DNA from: Anaerotignum sp. MB30-C6
Lineage (GTDB): Bacteria; Bacillota; Clostridia; Lachnospirales; Anaerotignaceae
NCBI RefSeq assembly: GCF_030908465.1
Contig: NZ_CP133078.1
Span: 558,001 to 622,000 of the forward strand
Length of the DNA: 64,000 nucleotides
Reading direction: 5' to 3'
Each line of letters begins with the position of its first letter. The stretch's first letter is position 1. The position numbers and the translations under genes are program-made. Shown piece after piece: positions 45,908 to 58,374 of this stretch. The notes beneath the pieces are model-generated. The model was not told where the DNA came from and made no database searches. It was given only the letters and a program-made list of their open reading frames with translations.

Positions 45908-46178
45908 AATAAATTCCTCCTTTGTTATAATAGAACAGCTTATCACTGCGTATACCTAGGATATTTATTTGTACTGGTTCATGAACAGTATAATGCCATT
46001 TGTTGGAAAAATCAAGGCGTTTATGATTTTTCTTGTATTAAATTGCCGGAATGAGAGAGGATATTTTTTTCATCCCCAAGCTAAGAATAACATTTTATTA
46101 AGCAACAGCGAGTTGCTTTTCATAGTGTTTGATTTGTAGTATACTGGAATAAAATAGACTTGAGGAGTAGGTGGAAAA

Positions 46179-46607
46179 ATGAAGGAAGCTTTACTTGAAT
46201 TAAGAAAGAAATATGGACTATCTCAATACAGTATGGCACAAAAATTGTATGTAACAAGGCAGGCTGTATCTCGTTGGGAGTGCGGTGAGACGGTTCCCAA
46301 TTTAGAGACACTGAAAAGGATATCAACTCAATTTGAAATTGGGCTTAATGAGCTTCTTGGCATACCTTTAACGGGGATTTGTCAAAGTTGTGGCATGCCC
46401 TTGAGTCAGGAGACCTTTGCCCAAGAGGATGAAAGCAGTTTGAATCAAAATTATTGTAAGTGGTGCTACGAAAACGGGGATTTTATAACAGATTGTACCA
46501 TGGATGAGATGGTTGAGCAGTGCATCCCCCACATGGGATGGGAAGATAATGATAAATGCAGAGAGTTTTTAAAAGGAGTTATGGTAAACCTTGAACGGTG
46601 GAAGTAA
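46179..46607 (+). CDS. XRE-family regulator fused to a zinc-ribbon domain
   Basis: 142 residues. The helix-turn-helix (about 1-60) reads LRKKYGLSQYSMAQKLYVTRQAVSRWE. A second module (about 65-140) has CQSCGMPL (C68, C71) and NYCKWCYENGDF (C93, C96), the pattern of the Zn_ribbon_2 putative zinc ribbon, with a helical end. The fusion suggests a metal-dependent or structural zinc module in a small transcription factor. GAGGAG precedes the ATG. No target gene is adjacent in the same direction. Confidence 0.9.
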   Translation: MKEALLELRKKYGLSQYSMAQKLYVTRQAVSRWECGETVPNLETLKRISTQFEIGLNELLGIPLTGICQSCGMPLSQETFAQEDESSLNQNYCKWCYENGDFITDCTMDEMVEQCIPHMGWEDNDKCREFLKGVMVNLERWK

Positions 46608-46720
46608 TTTTAGAACATGACGATACAAACGTTGTGAAGGGGATGTAACCTTTTGCAAATGAGGGAAATGGCTGTGATTGTACAAGTTAATTCTTAAATA
46701 AATATGGGAATTTGATTGAA

Positions 46721-46755
46721 AAAAGGAGTTGTCAATGTGACAACTCCTTTTTTAA
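46721..46755. terminator. Bidirectional terminator between the XRE gene and tyrS
   Basis: AAAAGGAGTTGTCA (46721-46734) and TGACAACTCCTTTT (46738-46751) form a near-perfect hairpin. T runs exist in both directions (TTTTTAA on plus, TTTTTTCAATC on minus). It ends the XRE gene and tyrS. Confidence 0.9.
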
Positions 46756-46826
46756 TATTCTCGTTGGTAACAAGGGGGAACAAACTTCCTTGTTGCAACG
46801 ATGTTTCGCAATAAAAGGTGATTACA

Positions 46827-48056
46827 TTATTTCAAAACTACATTGTGGTATGTTTTTTTACCCTTTTGAACTAAAAGTTTTCCATCGGTAAACAAATCTG
46901 CAGTTACTTGAAACTCCAAATCAGTGACAGGTTGTTCTGCTACTTTTACGCCACCTTGTTGTACAGCACGTCTACCTTCGGAACGGGAGGGTACAACGCC
47001 AATTGTTGTAAGCAGTGTTAAAATATCCATACCTTCTGCAAAATCTGCAGCAGCTACTTCTGTTGTAGGTACGGAGCCTGCAACAACACCTTTACCAAAA
47101 AGGGCACGAGCAGCTTCCTGCGCTTTTGTAGCTTCAACTTCGCCATGAACAATTTTGGTTAACTCAAACGCTAGAACTTCTTTTGCCTTATTAATTTCAC
47201 TGCCTTCTAAAGCACCAAGGCGACGAACTTCATCCATTGGAAGGAAGGTAAGCAAAGCTAAGCATTTTTCCACGTCGTTGTCGCCGATGTTTCTCCAGTA
47301 CTGGTAGAATTCGTAGGGTGTTGTCTTTTCTGGGTCTAACCAGACAGCACCACTTACGGTTTTACCCATTTTAACGCCTTCACTGTTTGTAAGAAGTTTG
47401 AAAGTCATGCCATATGCAGGTTTGCTTAATTTACGACGAATCAAATCAACACCAGCAATGATATTGGACCACTGGTCGCTTCCGCCCAACTCCATTACGC
47501 AGTTGTGACGATTATGCAACTCAAGGAAGTCATATGCCTGCATAATCATATAGTTAAATTCTAAGAAAGAAAGACCAGCTTCTTTATCCATACGGATTTT
47601 AAAGCAGTCTGCCGATAACATACGGTTAACAGAGAAGTGAACACCAACATCACGAAGGAATTCAATATAATTCAGATTTCTAAGCCAATCAGCATTGTTT
47701 ACGATTATGGCACCGCCATCGTCAAATTTGATGAAGCGGGAAAGCTGATTTTTAATACATGCTACGTTATGATCAATGGTTTCCACTGTCATCATTTTAC
47801 GCATATCGGCTTTACCGGAAGGATCACCAATCATGCCTGTACCGCCACCCATTAAGCAGATTGGGCGGTTGCCGCAACGCTGCATATGGGCCATTGCCAT
47901 AACAGTCAGGAAGTGGCCTACGTGGAGGCTATCTGCAGTTGGGTCGATACCGATATAAAAGGTAACACCACCTTTTTCAAACAGTGCTTTAATTTCATCT
48001 TCATGGGTCATTTGGTCAATAAATCCACGTTCTTTTAATACTTCGTAAGCGTTCAT
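46827..48056 (-). CDS. tyrS: Tyrosyl-tRNA synthetase
   Basis: 409 residues. The class I HIGH motif is HVGH (45-48) in [15 protein letters not shown], and KMGKT serves as the KMSKS loop ([16 protein letters not shown]). The C-terminal S4-like domain ([18 protein letters not shown]) binds tRNA. The frame opens at 48107, but AAAAGGAGAATCAA before the ATG at 48056 fixes the start. A T-box leader lies just upstream. Confidence 0.97.
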   Translation of the reverse strand: MNAYEVLKERGFIDQMTHEDEIKALFEKGGVTFYIGIDPTADSLHVGHFLTVMAMAHMQRCGNRPICLMGGGTGMIGDPSGKADMRKMMTVETIDHNVACIKNQLSRFIKFDDGGAIIVNNADWLRNLNYIEFLRDVGVHFSVNRMLSADCFKIRMDKEAGLSFLEFNYMIMQAYDFLELHNRHNCVMELGGSDQWSNIIAGVDLIRRKLSKPAYGMTFKLLTNSEGVKMGKTVSGAVWLDPEKTTPYEFYQYWRNIGDNDVEKCLALLTFLPMDEVRRLGALEGSEINKAKEVLAFELTKIVHGEVEATKAQEAARALFGKGVVAGSVPTTEVAAADFAEGMDILTLLTTIGVVPSRSEGRRAVQQGGVKVAEQPVTDLEFQVTADLFTDGKLLVQKGKKTYHNVVLK

Positions 48057-48109
48057 TTTGATTCTCCTTTTTATCATTTTATATAGTGTGCTAGTGATTT
48101 TAGACAAAA

Positions 48110-48345
48110 CAAAAGGGCTCTATCGTCTAAAGGACGAGAGAACCCGTGGTACCACCTTAATTTATGTTTATCAGAACAAAAAGACAAACATCTTTCGGCT
48201 CAAATAACGGTGAGCAACCGTTGTACCATTCCCTGTACAAAGCTCATGAGGCGTAATTTACAAATACTGTACTGCAGTTTTTTCACCAAACAAACTGCTC
48301 TCTGCGGGTTGTAACCAGTTTTGCCTATATAACTCATTCAACGCT
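48110..48345 (-). promoter_or_regulatory. T-box leader of tyrS
   Basis: On the minus strand, GGTGGTACCACGG (plus 48145-48157) is the conserved T-box antiterminator core. It is followed by a terminator hairpin pairing plus 48116-48128 with 48132-48145 and a CTTTTGTTTTG run. Upstream, AGAGAGC and a hairpin (CAGTTT/AAACTG) match a short Stem I, and UAC at plus 48270-48272, in a CAG-UAC-AG context, is the candidate tyrosine specifier. Binding of uncharged tRNA-Tyr would favour readthrough into tyrS. Confidence 0.93.
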
Positions 48346-48382
48346 AATATTCAAATATGGCGATATTTTATCATATCTTTTT

Positions 48383-49600
48383 TTAAAAGTCAAGAGTTCT
48401 TCCCATCTCAGCAATTTTTATAATCGTTTTCACTGCCTTTTCCATAGAAGAAACAGGGATAAACTCATAGGGGCCATGGAAGTTATGGCCACCGGTAAAT
48501 AAATTTGGGCAGGGTAAGGACATATAAGAGAGTCTTGCTCCATCTGTGCCGCCACGAATGGGGCGAATAATGGGGGAAACTTCACAGGCGTTCATGGCTT
48601 CCGTTGCTAACTCTACAATTGACATATGTTCCGATACAGAAGAAAACATATTATAGTATTCGTCACGAATTTCTAGAGAGATAGCATTTGGATATTGTGT
48701 TTTTTTTCGATCAATAATCATTTTTAATAGGCTCTTACGATTATCAAAGGCAGTGCTGTCAAAGTCTCGTATGATATAAGAAAGCTTTGCAAAAGAAACG
48801 GTGCCTTCAAAAGAGCAAAGATGAAAGAAGCCCTCATAGCCCTCGGTTTTCGAAGGGACTTCTCTTTCCGGAAGCAAAGTAGCAATTTCGGTTCCTACCA
48901 GTGCTGCGTTGACCATAATATTTTTTGCCATGCCTGGGTGTACATTTTTTCCTTCTATTTGAATCGTAGCACGGGCGGCGTTAAAGTTTTCATATTGTAG
49001 CTCCCCTAACTCTCCACCATCTATTGTATAAGCAAAGTCAGCACCAAAAGCCTTTACATCAAAGTAATCGACGCCATGCCCAACTTCTTCATCTGGGGTA
49101 AAAGCAATACGGATTTTGCCGTGGGGAATCTCGGGATGATTTTTAAGGTAATCCATTGCTGTTAGAATTTCTGCTATACCTGCCTTATCATCAGCACCTA
49201 ATAGGGTAGTTCCATCAGATGTAATTAAAGTTTCACCAATATAGTTTTGTAAAACTGGAAATTCATCTGGAGAAAGGCTGATATTATTTAAAGGAATAAT
49301 ACCGCCATCATACTTTTCAACGATGTTTGGCATAATACCTTCTCCCTTTGCATCAGGGCTGGTATCCATATGGGCGATAAAACCGATTACTGGAGATCCT
49401 TCTACTGTTGCGGGTAAAGTGGCCATAACATAGCCGTTTTCATCTACGGTAATATCGCTAAGGCCAATTTCCTTACACTCCTTTGCAAGATAGTCGGCAA
49501 AAAGAAGCTGAGATCGAGTGCTGGGGAAAGTCGTTGAATCATAATTGGACTTGGTATTGTGTTTTACATAGGTAAGAAAGCGTTCAGTTACTGTTTTCAT
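48383..49600 (-). CDS. pepT: Peptidase T (tripeptide aminopeptidase, M20B)
   Basis: 405 residues. Metal motifs: IGFIAHMDTSPDA, then LLGADDKAGIAEIL and FTPDEEVGHG with the catalytic Glu, IDGGELGE, and the late IIRPIRGGTDGARLS and GGHNFHGPYEF. It releases the N-terminal residue from tripeptides in the cytoplasm. The frame opens with TTG at 49612, which would abut the AAAGGAGG, so the ATG at 49600 is preferred although its spacing (13) is long. The gene is upstream of tyrS on the same strand but separated by the T-box leader. Confidence 0.95.
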   Translation of the reverse strand: MKTVTERFLTYVKHNTKSNYDSTTFPSTRSQLLFADYLAKECKEIGLSDITVDENGYVMATLPATVEGSPVIGFIAHMDTSPDAKGEGIMPNIVEKYDGGIIPLNNISLSPDEFPVLQNYIGETLITSDGTTLLGADDKAGIAEILTAMDYLKNHPEIPHGKIRIAFTPDEEVGHGVDYFDVKAFGADFAYTIDGGELGELQYENFNAARATIQIEGKNVHPGMAKNIMVNAALVGTEIATLLPEREVPSKTEGYEGFFHLCSFEGTVSFAKLSYIIRDFDSTAFDNRKSLLKMIIDRKKTQYPNAISLEIRDEYYNMFSSVSEHMSIVELATEAMNACEVSPIIRPIRGGTDGARLSYMSLPCPNLFTGGHNFHGPYEFIPVSSMEKAVKTIIKIAEMGRTLDF

Positions 49601-49950
49601 GGATTCATTCAATCCTCCTTTGTAGGAATATTTGAGTATTTTATTTTATTGATTCGTTGTATTAGTCTAATAAGGGTTAAATTAGTATATCCAGTTAGTA
49701 GGAATATACATTCTACTTATTGTAGCATTCAATTACTACAAAAGCCACCCTAAAATCCTTCGTTAACCTAGATAAGGAAGGAGTGGAATATTACCCTTAA
49801 TAGGTAGGAACACGTATTATATTATTTTTTGTCGAAAAATCTTAAAATTGGGTTGACAGATAGAAAAAATTAATGTATATTATATTTCACCGTCTCCAAT
49901 ACGAAAACATTGAAGACGAAAAAGATAATAAAAATGAGTGAAAAAAGTCC
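49601..49950. other. Intergenic region upstream of the tRNA-rRNA cluster
   Basis: No gene. A TTGACA at 49853-49858 with TATATT at 49876-49881 (spacer 17) is a good promoter candidate and probably the upstream start of the stable-RNA operon. The stretch 49885-49950 is AT-rich. The 5' part holds the pepT ribosome binding site and, presumably, its minus-strand promoter. Confidence 0.45.
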
Positions 49951-49980
49951 TTGACAAAATAGTATGTCTTTAGATATAAT
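49951..49980 (+). promoter_or_regulatory. Promoter for the tRNA-Ser/rRNA region
   Basis: TTGACA (49951-49956) and perfect TATAAT (49975-49980), spacer 18. It lies 45 bases before the first tRNA-Ser. Confidence 0.8.
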
Positions 49981-50024
49981 ATTAAAGGTTTCGCTGCTCA
50001 AGAAAAGCGATAGAAAACCCATAT

Positions 50025-50110
50025 GGAGAGATGTCCGAGTGGTTTAAGGAGCTGGTCTTGAAAACCAGTGACTCCGAAAGGGGCCGTGGGTTCGAATCCC
50101 ACTCTCTCCG
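50025..50110 (+). tRNA. tRNA-Ser (UGA)
   Basis: Acceptor arms GGAGAGA/TCTCTCC, a long variable arm of class II type, T-loop GTTCGAATC and anticodon TGA in loop CTTGAAA. CCA is not encoded. Decodes UCA-type Ser codons. Confidence 0.97.
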
Positions 50111-50153
50111 TAGATACAACTTAATAAGCAGCTTTTTAACGAGAGAACATTAT

Positions 50154-50244
50154 GGAGAAGTACCCAAGTGGCTGAAGGGGTTCGCCTGGAAAGCGGATAG
50201 GTCGTTAACGCGGCGCGAGGGTTCAAATCCCTCCTTCTCCGCCA
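50154..50244 (+). tRNA. tRNA-Ser (GGA), CCA encoded
   Basis: Acceptor arms GGAGAAG/CTTCTCC, long variable arm, T-loop GTTCAAATC, anticodon GGA. The 3' CCA at 50242-50244 is genome-encoded, unlike its neighbour. Confidence 0.97.
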
Positions 50245-50297
50245 TTTTAACTCGAAGAAAGCAATGAAAAAACTTTCGTAAAATGTTAAAAAAGTGC

Positions 50298-50326
50298 TTG
50301 ACAATAGGAAAACAATCTGGTAAGAT
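50298..50326 (+). promoter_or_regulatory. Promoter directly upstream of the rRNA leader
   Basis: TTGACA (50298-50303) and TAAGAT (50321-50326), spacer 17. It would give a second, rRNA-specific transcript. Confidence 0.75.
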
Positions 50327-50349
50327 AGTTTTCGCCGCTGAAAAAAGCG

Positions 50350-50376
50350 GGTTGATCCTTGAAAACTAAACAGTAG
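50350..50376 (+). other. Left arm of the pre-16S processing stem
   Basis: This segment is complementary, with few mismatches, to 52140-52167 on the far side of 16S. The paired arms form the long double helix cut by RNase III in other bacteria. Between this arm and 16S, the leader (50377-50579) contains only small hairpins (for example GTAGTTTTC/GAAAACTAC near 50522-50543). Confidence 0.8.
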
Positions 50377-50579
50377 AATACAAACACACAACCCATAGTC
50401 AATTCAAAAAGCTATAAGCTTTTAAGAGACAAAAGAGTTTGCTGGTTTCGAAAAAACCAGATAGTAGCCAGATTATACTGGTTAGGACAACTCGGATGTG
50501 CAAGTCGGAAGGCTTTATGCGTAGTTTTCTATGAAAACTACTTATAAAATTTATTCCCGACGATGCCGTTCATAAATTT

Positions 50580-52116
<1,537 letters not shown>

Positions 52117-52139
52117 TGGAGTATTGGTTGTGAAGTAAT

Positions 52140-52167
52140 CTACTGTTTGGTTTTGAAGGATCAAACC
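52140..52167 (+). other. Right arm of the pre-16S processing stem
   Basis: Complementary to 50350-50376 across the 16S gene. It contains an additional local hairpin TTGAAGG (52153-52159)/CCTTCAA (52166-52172), so it can fold alone once the long stem is not formed. Confidence 0.75.
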
Positions 52168-52182
52168 TTCAAACACACAAAT

Positions 52183-52301
52183 CTTCGGTGATGATGCGCT
52201 TAGGGGACACACCCGTTCCCATACCGAACACGTCGGTTAAGACCTAAGCGGTCGATGATACTTGGCGGGCAGCTGCCTGGGAAAGTAGATGGTTGCCGGA
52301 G
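52183..52301 (+). rRNA. 5S ribosomal RNA, internal copy between 16S and 23S
   Basis: 119 bases with terminal pairing CTTCGG/CCGGAG, the conserved CCCGTTCCCAT...CCGAACACG loop and the GATGATACTTGGCGGG...CTGCCTGGGAAAGTAG part. It differs from the copy after 23S (56045-56163) by only a few, partly compensatory changes (for example GCTTAGG/CCTAAGC versus GCTCAGG/CCTGAGC), so it looks functional. A 5S gene in this position is unusual. Confidence 0.95.
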
Positions 52302-52307
52302 TCCTAT

Positions 52308-52381
<74 letters not shown>

Positions 52382-52405
52382 TTTTGTGTGGTTTAAATAG
52401 AATAA

Positions 52406-52478
52406 GGGGAATTAGCTCAGCTGGGAGAGCACCTGCCTTGCAAGCAGGGGGTCACGAGTTCGAATCTCGTATTCTCCA
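52406..52478 (+). tRNA. tRNA-Ala (UGC)
   Basis: Acceptor arms GGGGAAT/ATTCTCC with one G-T pair, anticodon TGC, T-loop GTTCGAATC. Standard spacer tRNA. Confidence 0.98.
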
Positions 52479-52504
52479 CTTACCGACTCCAATGGGTCGG
52501 GATG

Positions 52505-52526
52505 CACCTTGAAAACTGAATACAAG
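52505..52526 (+). other. Left arm of the pre-23S processing stem
   Basis: Nearly complementary to 55958-55979 downstream of 23S; the pair would close the pre-23S helix for RNase III. The core CCTTGAAAACT repeats the sequence of the pre-16S left arm (50357-50367). Confidence 0.78.
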
Positions 52527-52576
52527 AAAAAATAGAGTCAATCGAGAAATAAATAAATTTCTTTAGAAATAATAAA

Positions 52577-52694
52577 GTAGTTTTTTCATTGCATTGCAAT
52601 GAAAACCGATTTTATCTTTGATTTTATGCAGCTTTTACATTTTTACAAATGTGAGGTGGCAGCATTTAAAACATCAAAGAAAAAATCTAACGAA
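52577..52694 (+). repeat. Spacer repeat unit A in the 16S-23S region
   Basis: About 118 bases. It begins GTAGTTTTTTCATTGC, passes an ATTGCATTGCAAT palindrome-like hairpin and AAAACCGATTTT, and ends AAAAATCTAACGAA. Unit B at 52799-52917 repeats it with compensatory changes inside hairpin arms (TCATTGC/GCAATGA versus TCATTAC/GTAATGA), which argues for conserved RNA structure. Confidence 0.85.
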
Positions 52695-52798
52695 GTTAGC
52701 AGACGATGCTAACAAAAACCGTAGTATCGCTACTACGAAACATTCCAAAGAACAAGCTATAGATTTTGACTTGATGAAAAGAGGGTCAAAGCAATAAG

Positions 52799-52917
52799 GA
52801 AGTTTTTTCATTACTTCGTAATGAAAACCGATTTTTGTTTTGATTTCGCACTGCTCTTACATTTCTACGAAATGTTAGGTCGCAGTACTCAGAGCATCAA
52901 TACAAAAATCTAACGAA
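52799..52917 (+). repeat. Spacer repeat unit B, adjoining 23S
   Basis: About 119 bases, same order of elements as unit A: TTTTTTCATTAC hairpin, AAAACCGATTTT, a CATTTCTACGAAATG hairpin and a terminal ATCTAACGAA that ends directly before the 23S 5' helix. Between the units (52695-52798) are two further hairpins, GTTAGCA/TGCTAAC and CGTAGTA/TACTACG. Confidence 0.85.
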
Positions 52918-52919
52918 CT

Positions 52920-55816
<2,897 letters not shown>

Positions 55817-55957
55817 AATAAATCGATTGATGATATAATGGCGAGGTGATTTCTTTTCCTGTTGGAAAAGACCACTAATATCCTTTGCACAAATAACCTC
55901 TTTACACCTTTGGTGTTGGATCGGTGATTGATAAATGCAAAGGAAGGCGCTAATGTT

Positions 55958-55979
55958 CTTGTGTTCAGTTTTGAAGGTG
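55958..55979 (+). other. Right arm of the pre-23S processing stem
   Basis: Complementary to 52505-52526. The spacer between 23S and this arm contains GGTGATTTCTTTTCCTG near 55846 and no gene. Confidence 0.78.
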
Positions 55980-56044
55980 TATGTAAGTACATCTGATAAG
56001 GCGAAGGGGAAAAGCGGAAGCAACCCCAAGCATAGCCTTGATAT

Positions 56045-56163
56045 TTCTGGTGATGATGCGCTCAGGGGACACACCCGTTCCCATTCCGAACACGTCGGTT
56101 AAGACCTGAGCGGTCGATGATACTTGGTGGGAAGCTGCCTGGGAAAGTAGATGGTTGCCAGAA
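56045..56163 (+). rRNA. 5S ribosomal RNA, standard copy after 23S
   Basis: 119 bases with terminal pairing TTCTGG/CCAGAA and the same conserved loops as the internal copy. It lies in the usual position, 228 bases after 23S, and begins the downstream tRNA array. Confidence 0.97.
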
Positions 56164-56179
56164 TCAAATTTATTGCTTA

Positions 56180-56254
<75 letters not shown>

Positions 56255-56283
56255 GCCTTGTATCGTAGGATTTTAATCCTTAT

Positions 56284-56358
<75 letters not shown>

Positions 56359-56365
56359 CTATTTT

Positions 56366-56438
56366 GGGTCACTAGCTCAGTTGGTAGAGCACTGGACTTT
56401 TAATCCAGGTGTCTCGGGTTCGAGCCCCGAGTGACTCA
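56366..56438 (+). tRNA. tRNA-Lys (UUU)
   Basis: Acceptor GGGTCAC/GTGACTC with one G-T pair, anticodon TTT in loop CTTTTAA, T-loop GTTCGAGCC. Confidence 0.97.
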
Positions 56439-56446
56439 TATTTTTT

Positions 56447-56530
56447 GCAGTCGTGGCGGAATTGGCATACGCGCTAGACTAAGGATCTAGTCCGGGTTTC
56501 TGGGTAGGGGTTCAAGTCCCCTCGACTGCA
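56447..56530 (+). tRNA. tRNA-Leu (AAG anticodon)
   Basis: Class II tRNA with long variable arm. Acceptor GCAGTCG/CGACTGC; anticodon stem CTAGA/TCTAG encloses CTAAGGA, giving anticodon AAG. A34 in a bacterial tRNA is rare outside tRNA-Arg(ACG) and would need deamination to inosine or restricted decoding of CUU. Confidence 0.95.
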
Positions 56531-56536
56531 TGATTT

Positions 56537-56608
56537 GCGCGAATGGCTCAGTGGTAGAGCATCGCCTTGCCAAGGCGAGGGTCGCGAGTTCGAATCTCGT
56601 TTCGCGCT
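56537..56608 (+). tRNA. tRNA-Gly (GCC)
   Basis: Acceptor GCGCGAA/TTCGCGC, anticodon GCC in loop TTGCCAA, T-loop GTTCGAATC. Confidence 0.97.
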
Positions 56609-56633
56609 TTTTAGCTTCTGCATTATCGTATAG

Positions 56634-56705
56634 TGGGCTATCGCCAAGCGGTAAGGCACAGGACTTTGACTCCTGCATTCGCTGGTTCGAATCCAGCTAG
56701 CCCAG
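56634..56705 (+). tRNA. tRNA-Gln (UUG)
   Basis: Acceptor TGGGCTA/TAGCCCA, anticodon TTG in loop CTTTGAC, T-loop GTTCGAATC. Confidence 0.97.
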
Positions 56706-56736
56706 GTCTCAAGTTAAGCTAGATTTATTAGTTTAA

Positions 56737-56808
56737 TGGGGTATCGCCAAGTGGTAAGGCAACGGATTCTGATTCCGTCATCCGCAGGTTCGAATCCTGC
56801 TACCCTAG
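56737..56808 (+). tRNA. tRNA-Gln (CUG)
   Basis: Acceptor TGGGGTA/TACCCTA, anticodon CTG in loop TTCTGAT, T-loop GTTCGAATC. A near-duplicate of the preceding tRNA-Gln with a changed first anticodon base. Confidence 0.96.
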
Positions 56809-56813
56809 TTTAA

Positions 56814-56841
56814 AAGTCTGTATTATTACAGGCTTTTTTAT
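56814..56841 (+). terminator. Terminator of the rRNA-tRNA operon
   Basis: AAGTCTGTA (56814-56822) pairs with TACAGGCTT (56827-56835) around TTAT, then TTTTTA. Confidence 0.9.
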
Positions 56842-57594
56842 TTTGTCTGCCTCAGTGCCACTAACCGCCAACACAGGTGAGGAAGTGTAAGATTAGTAGT
56901 AGCATTTCCTTTATAAGGTTAAAGTAAGTTGTAAGTTGGCTATAAGAATTAAAGGGATTGCGCTAAATTCAAATTTTAAAGTATCACATTTACATAATGT
57001 ATATTCAAAGTACATAATTTAGGATTGATGAAACAGATACAAGTGTATACTAGAGAACTTAAGATAAAGTAAAAAAGAACCAAAAAGGGATGTTTACCCA
57101 TATATACTTTTCCTGTATAAAGCAATTCTATTTAGGAGGTACCATTTAAAAATATAAAAATCTATATAGCAGGAGTCATTTTAATTAATGGTTTCTTCTA
57201 ATACAATAATGGCAAGTATTAAGACTAACATTTACGTTAGTCTTTTTTTTGTTTTAGCAAATGAAATATAAAAAGATTTTCAAAAAAGTCTGTTTCTATA
57301 ATCAAGACTTAACGAGGTTTAAATACTCTTCAAAAGTCTAAATATGGGTGTATCAATGGAAAGTGCTTAAAAAAGCAGCTTTATATTTGTTATATATGTT
57401 AAATAGCAATAAAAAACAAAAGTAGCAAAATGACAAAAGCGAATAATTTCGGAAAAGGCCATTGACATAATAAGTTTTCAGTGCTAACTTTATCTTAAGA
57501 TTAAATTGAATTCAAAATATAATTATAAGTATTCAAGTTAATTAAATATGAACACATATTGCAACTTAACATATGATGAAGTGGAGGGCGAGTC
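56842..57594. other. Long AT-rich region with a truncated-gene remnant
   Basis: About 750 bases without an intact gene. At 57131 a perfect TTTAGGAGGT ribosome binding site precedes the open run KNIKIYIAGVILINGFF (57151-57200), which looks like a signal peptide, but the start codon is lost and a stop ends it after 17 residues. A strong hairpin with T run follows at 57221. The rest (57255-57590) is AT-rich and presumably holds the promoter of the SDR-TRAP genes; no operator was identified. Confidence 0.45.
57221..57253 (+). terminator. Terminator following the gene remnant
   Basis: AAGACTAAC (57221-57229) and GTTAGTCTT (57236-57244) with a T run of eight. It has no intact gene upstream, which supports the view that a small gene was lost here. 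Confidence 0.9.
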
Positions 57595-58341
57595 ATGGAC
57601 TTCTCAGGTAAAAAAATTATTGTTACTGGCGGTGCTAGTGGTATCGGAAAAGCAATTACTGAGGGTATTGTTGAAGGCAAAGGTCATGCAATTATTGTTG
57701 ACTTAAACATGGAGACAGCTGAAAAAGTGCGAGAAGAATTGGGTAAGAACAATGTTTCTTGTTACAAAGTAAATTTGGCGAAAGATGAAGAAATTCGTGC
57801 TGTATTTACGCAAATATTAGCTGATTTTGGTCAAATCCATGGATTGGTTAACAATGCCGGTGTGGTAAGCACGGAACCCTTTGAAGAGGTAACCCAACAA
57901 GAGTGGGACAAGGTAGTTGCCATTAACCTAACCAGCGTATACATTGCAATCAGTACGCTGTATCCTTCTATGAAGGAAAATGGCTACGGCAGAATTGTAA
58001 ATGTTGCTTCTGTAGCTGCGAAAAGGGGTGGTGGTTTACTAGGGACAAGTGCATATGCTGCTTCTAAGGCTGGTGTGATAGGTTTGACAAAAGCTGTGGC
58101 AAGAGAAGGTGCTTCTTACGGAATTGCTTGTAATAGTGTTTGTCCAAGCTTAACTTTAACACCTATGACTGCAGGAATGTCCTCTGAAAAGAAGGAGCAA
58201 ATTCTTGCTACAATTCCCATGGGCAGAGGAGCTGATCCAAAAGAAATTGCTAATGTAGTTTTATTTTACGCATCGGATTTAGCTAGCTTTGTAACGGGTG
58301 AAGTAAGTGATGTAGATGGTGGCGTAACGATGGATGGCTAA
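57595..58341 (+). CDS. Short-chain dehydrogenase/reductase (classical SDR)
   Basis: 248 residues. NAD(P) loop VTGGASGIGKAI (10-21), NNAGVV, the catalytic Ser/Tyr/Lys in SVAAKRGGGLLGTSAYAASKAG, and a C-terminal TGEVSDVDGGVTMDG. The Asp in IIVDLN near residue 38 favours NAD over NADP. The annotation by similarity would read 3-oxoacyl-ACP reductase, but its position before a TRAP transporter points to oxidation of an imported hydroxy or sugar acid. GGAGGGCGA precedes the ATG. The next gene starts 33 bases after its stop. Confidence 0.93.
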   Translation: MDFSGKKIIVTGGASGIGKAITEGIVEGKGHAIIVDLNMETAEKVREELGKNNVSCYKVNLAKDEEIRAVFTQILADFGQIHGLVNNAGVVSTEPFEEVTQQEWDKVVAINLTSVYIAISTLYPSMKENGYGRIVNVASVAAKRGGGLLGTSAYAASKAGVIGLTKAVAREGASYGIACNSVCPSLTLTPMTAGMSSEKKEQILATIPMGRGADPKEIANVVLFYASDLASFVTGEVSDVDGGVTMDG

Positions 58342-58374
58342 GCTATTAATATAAAAAATGAGGAGGAAGTGTGT

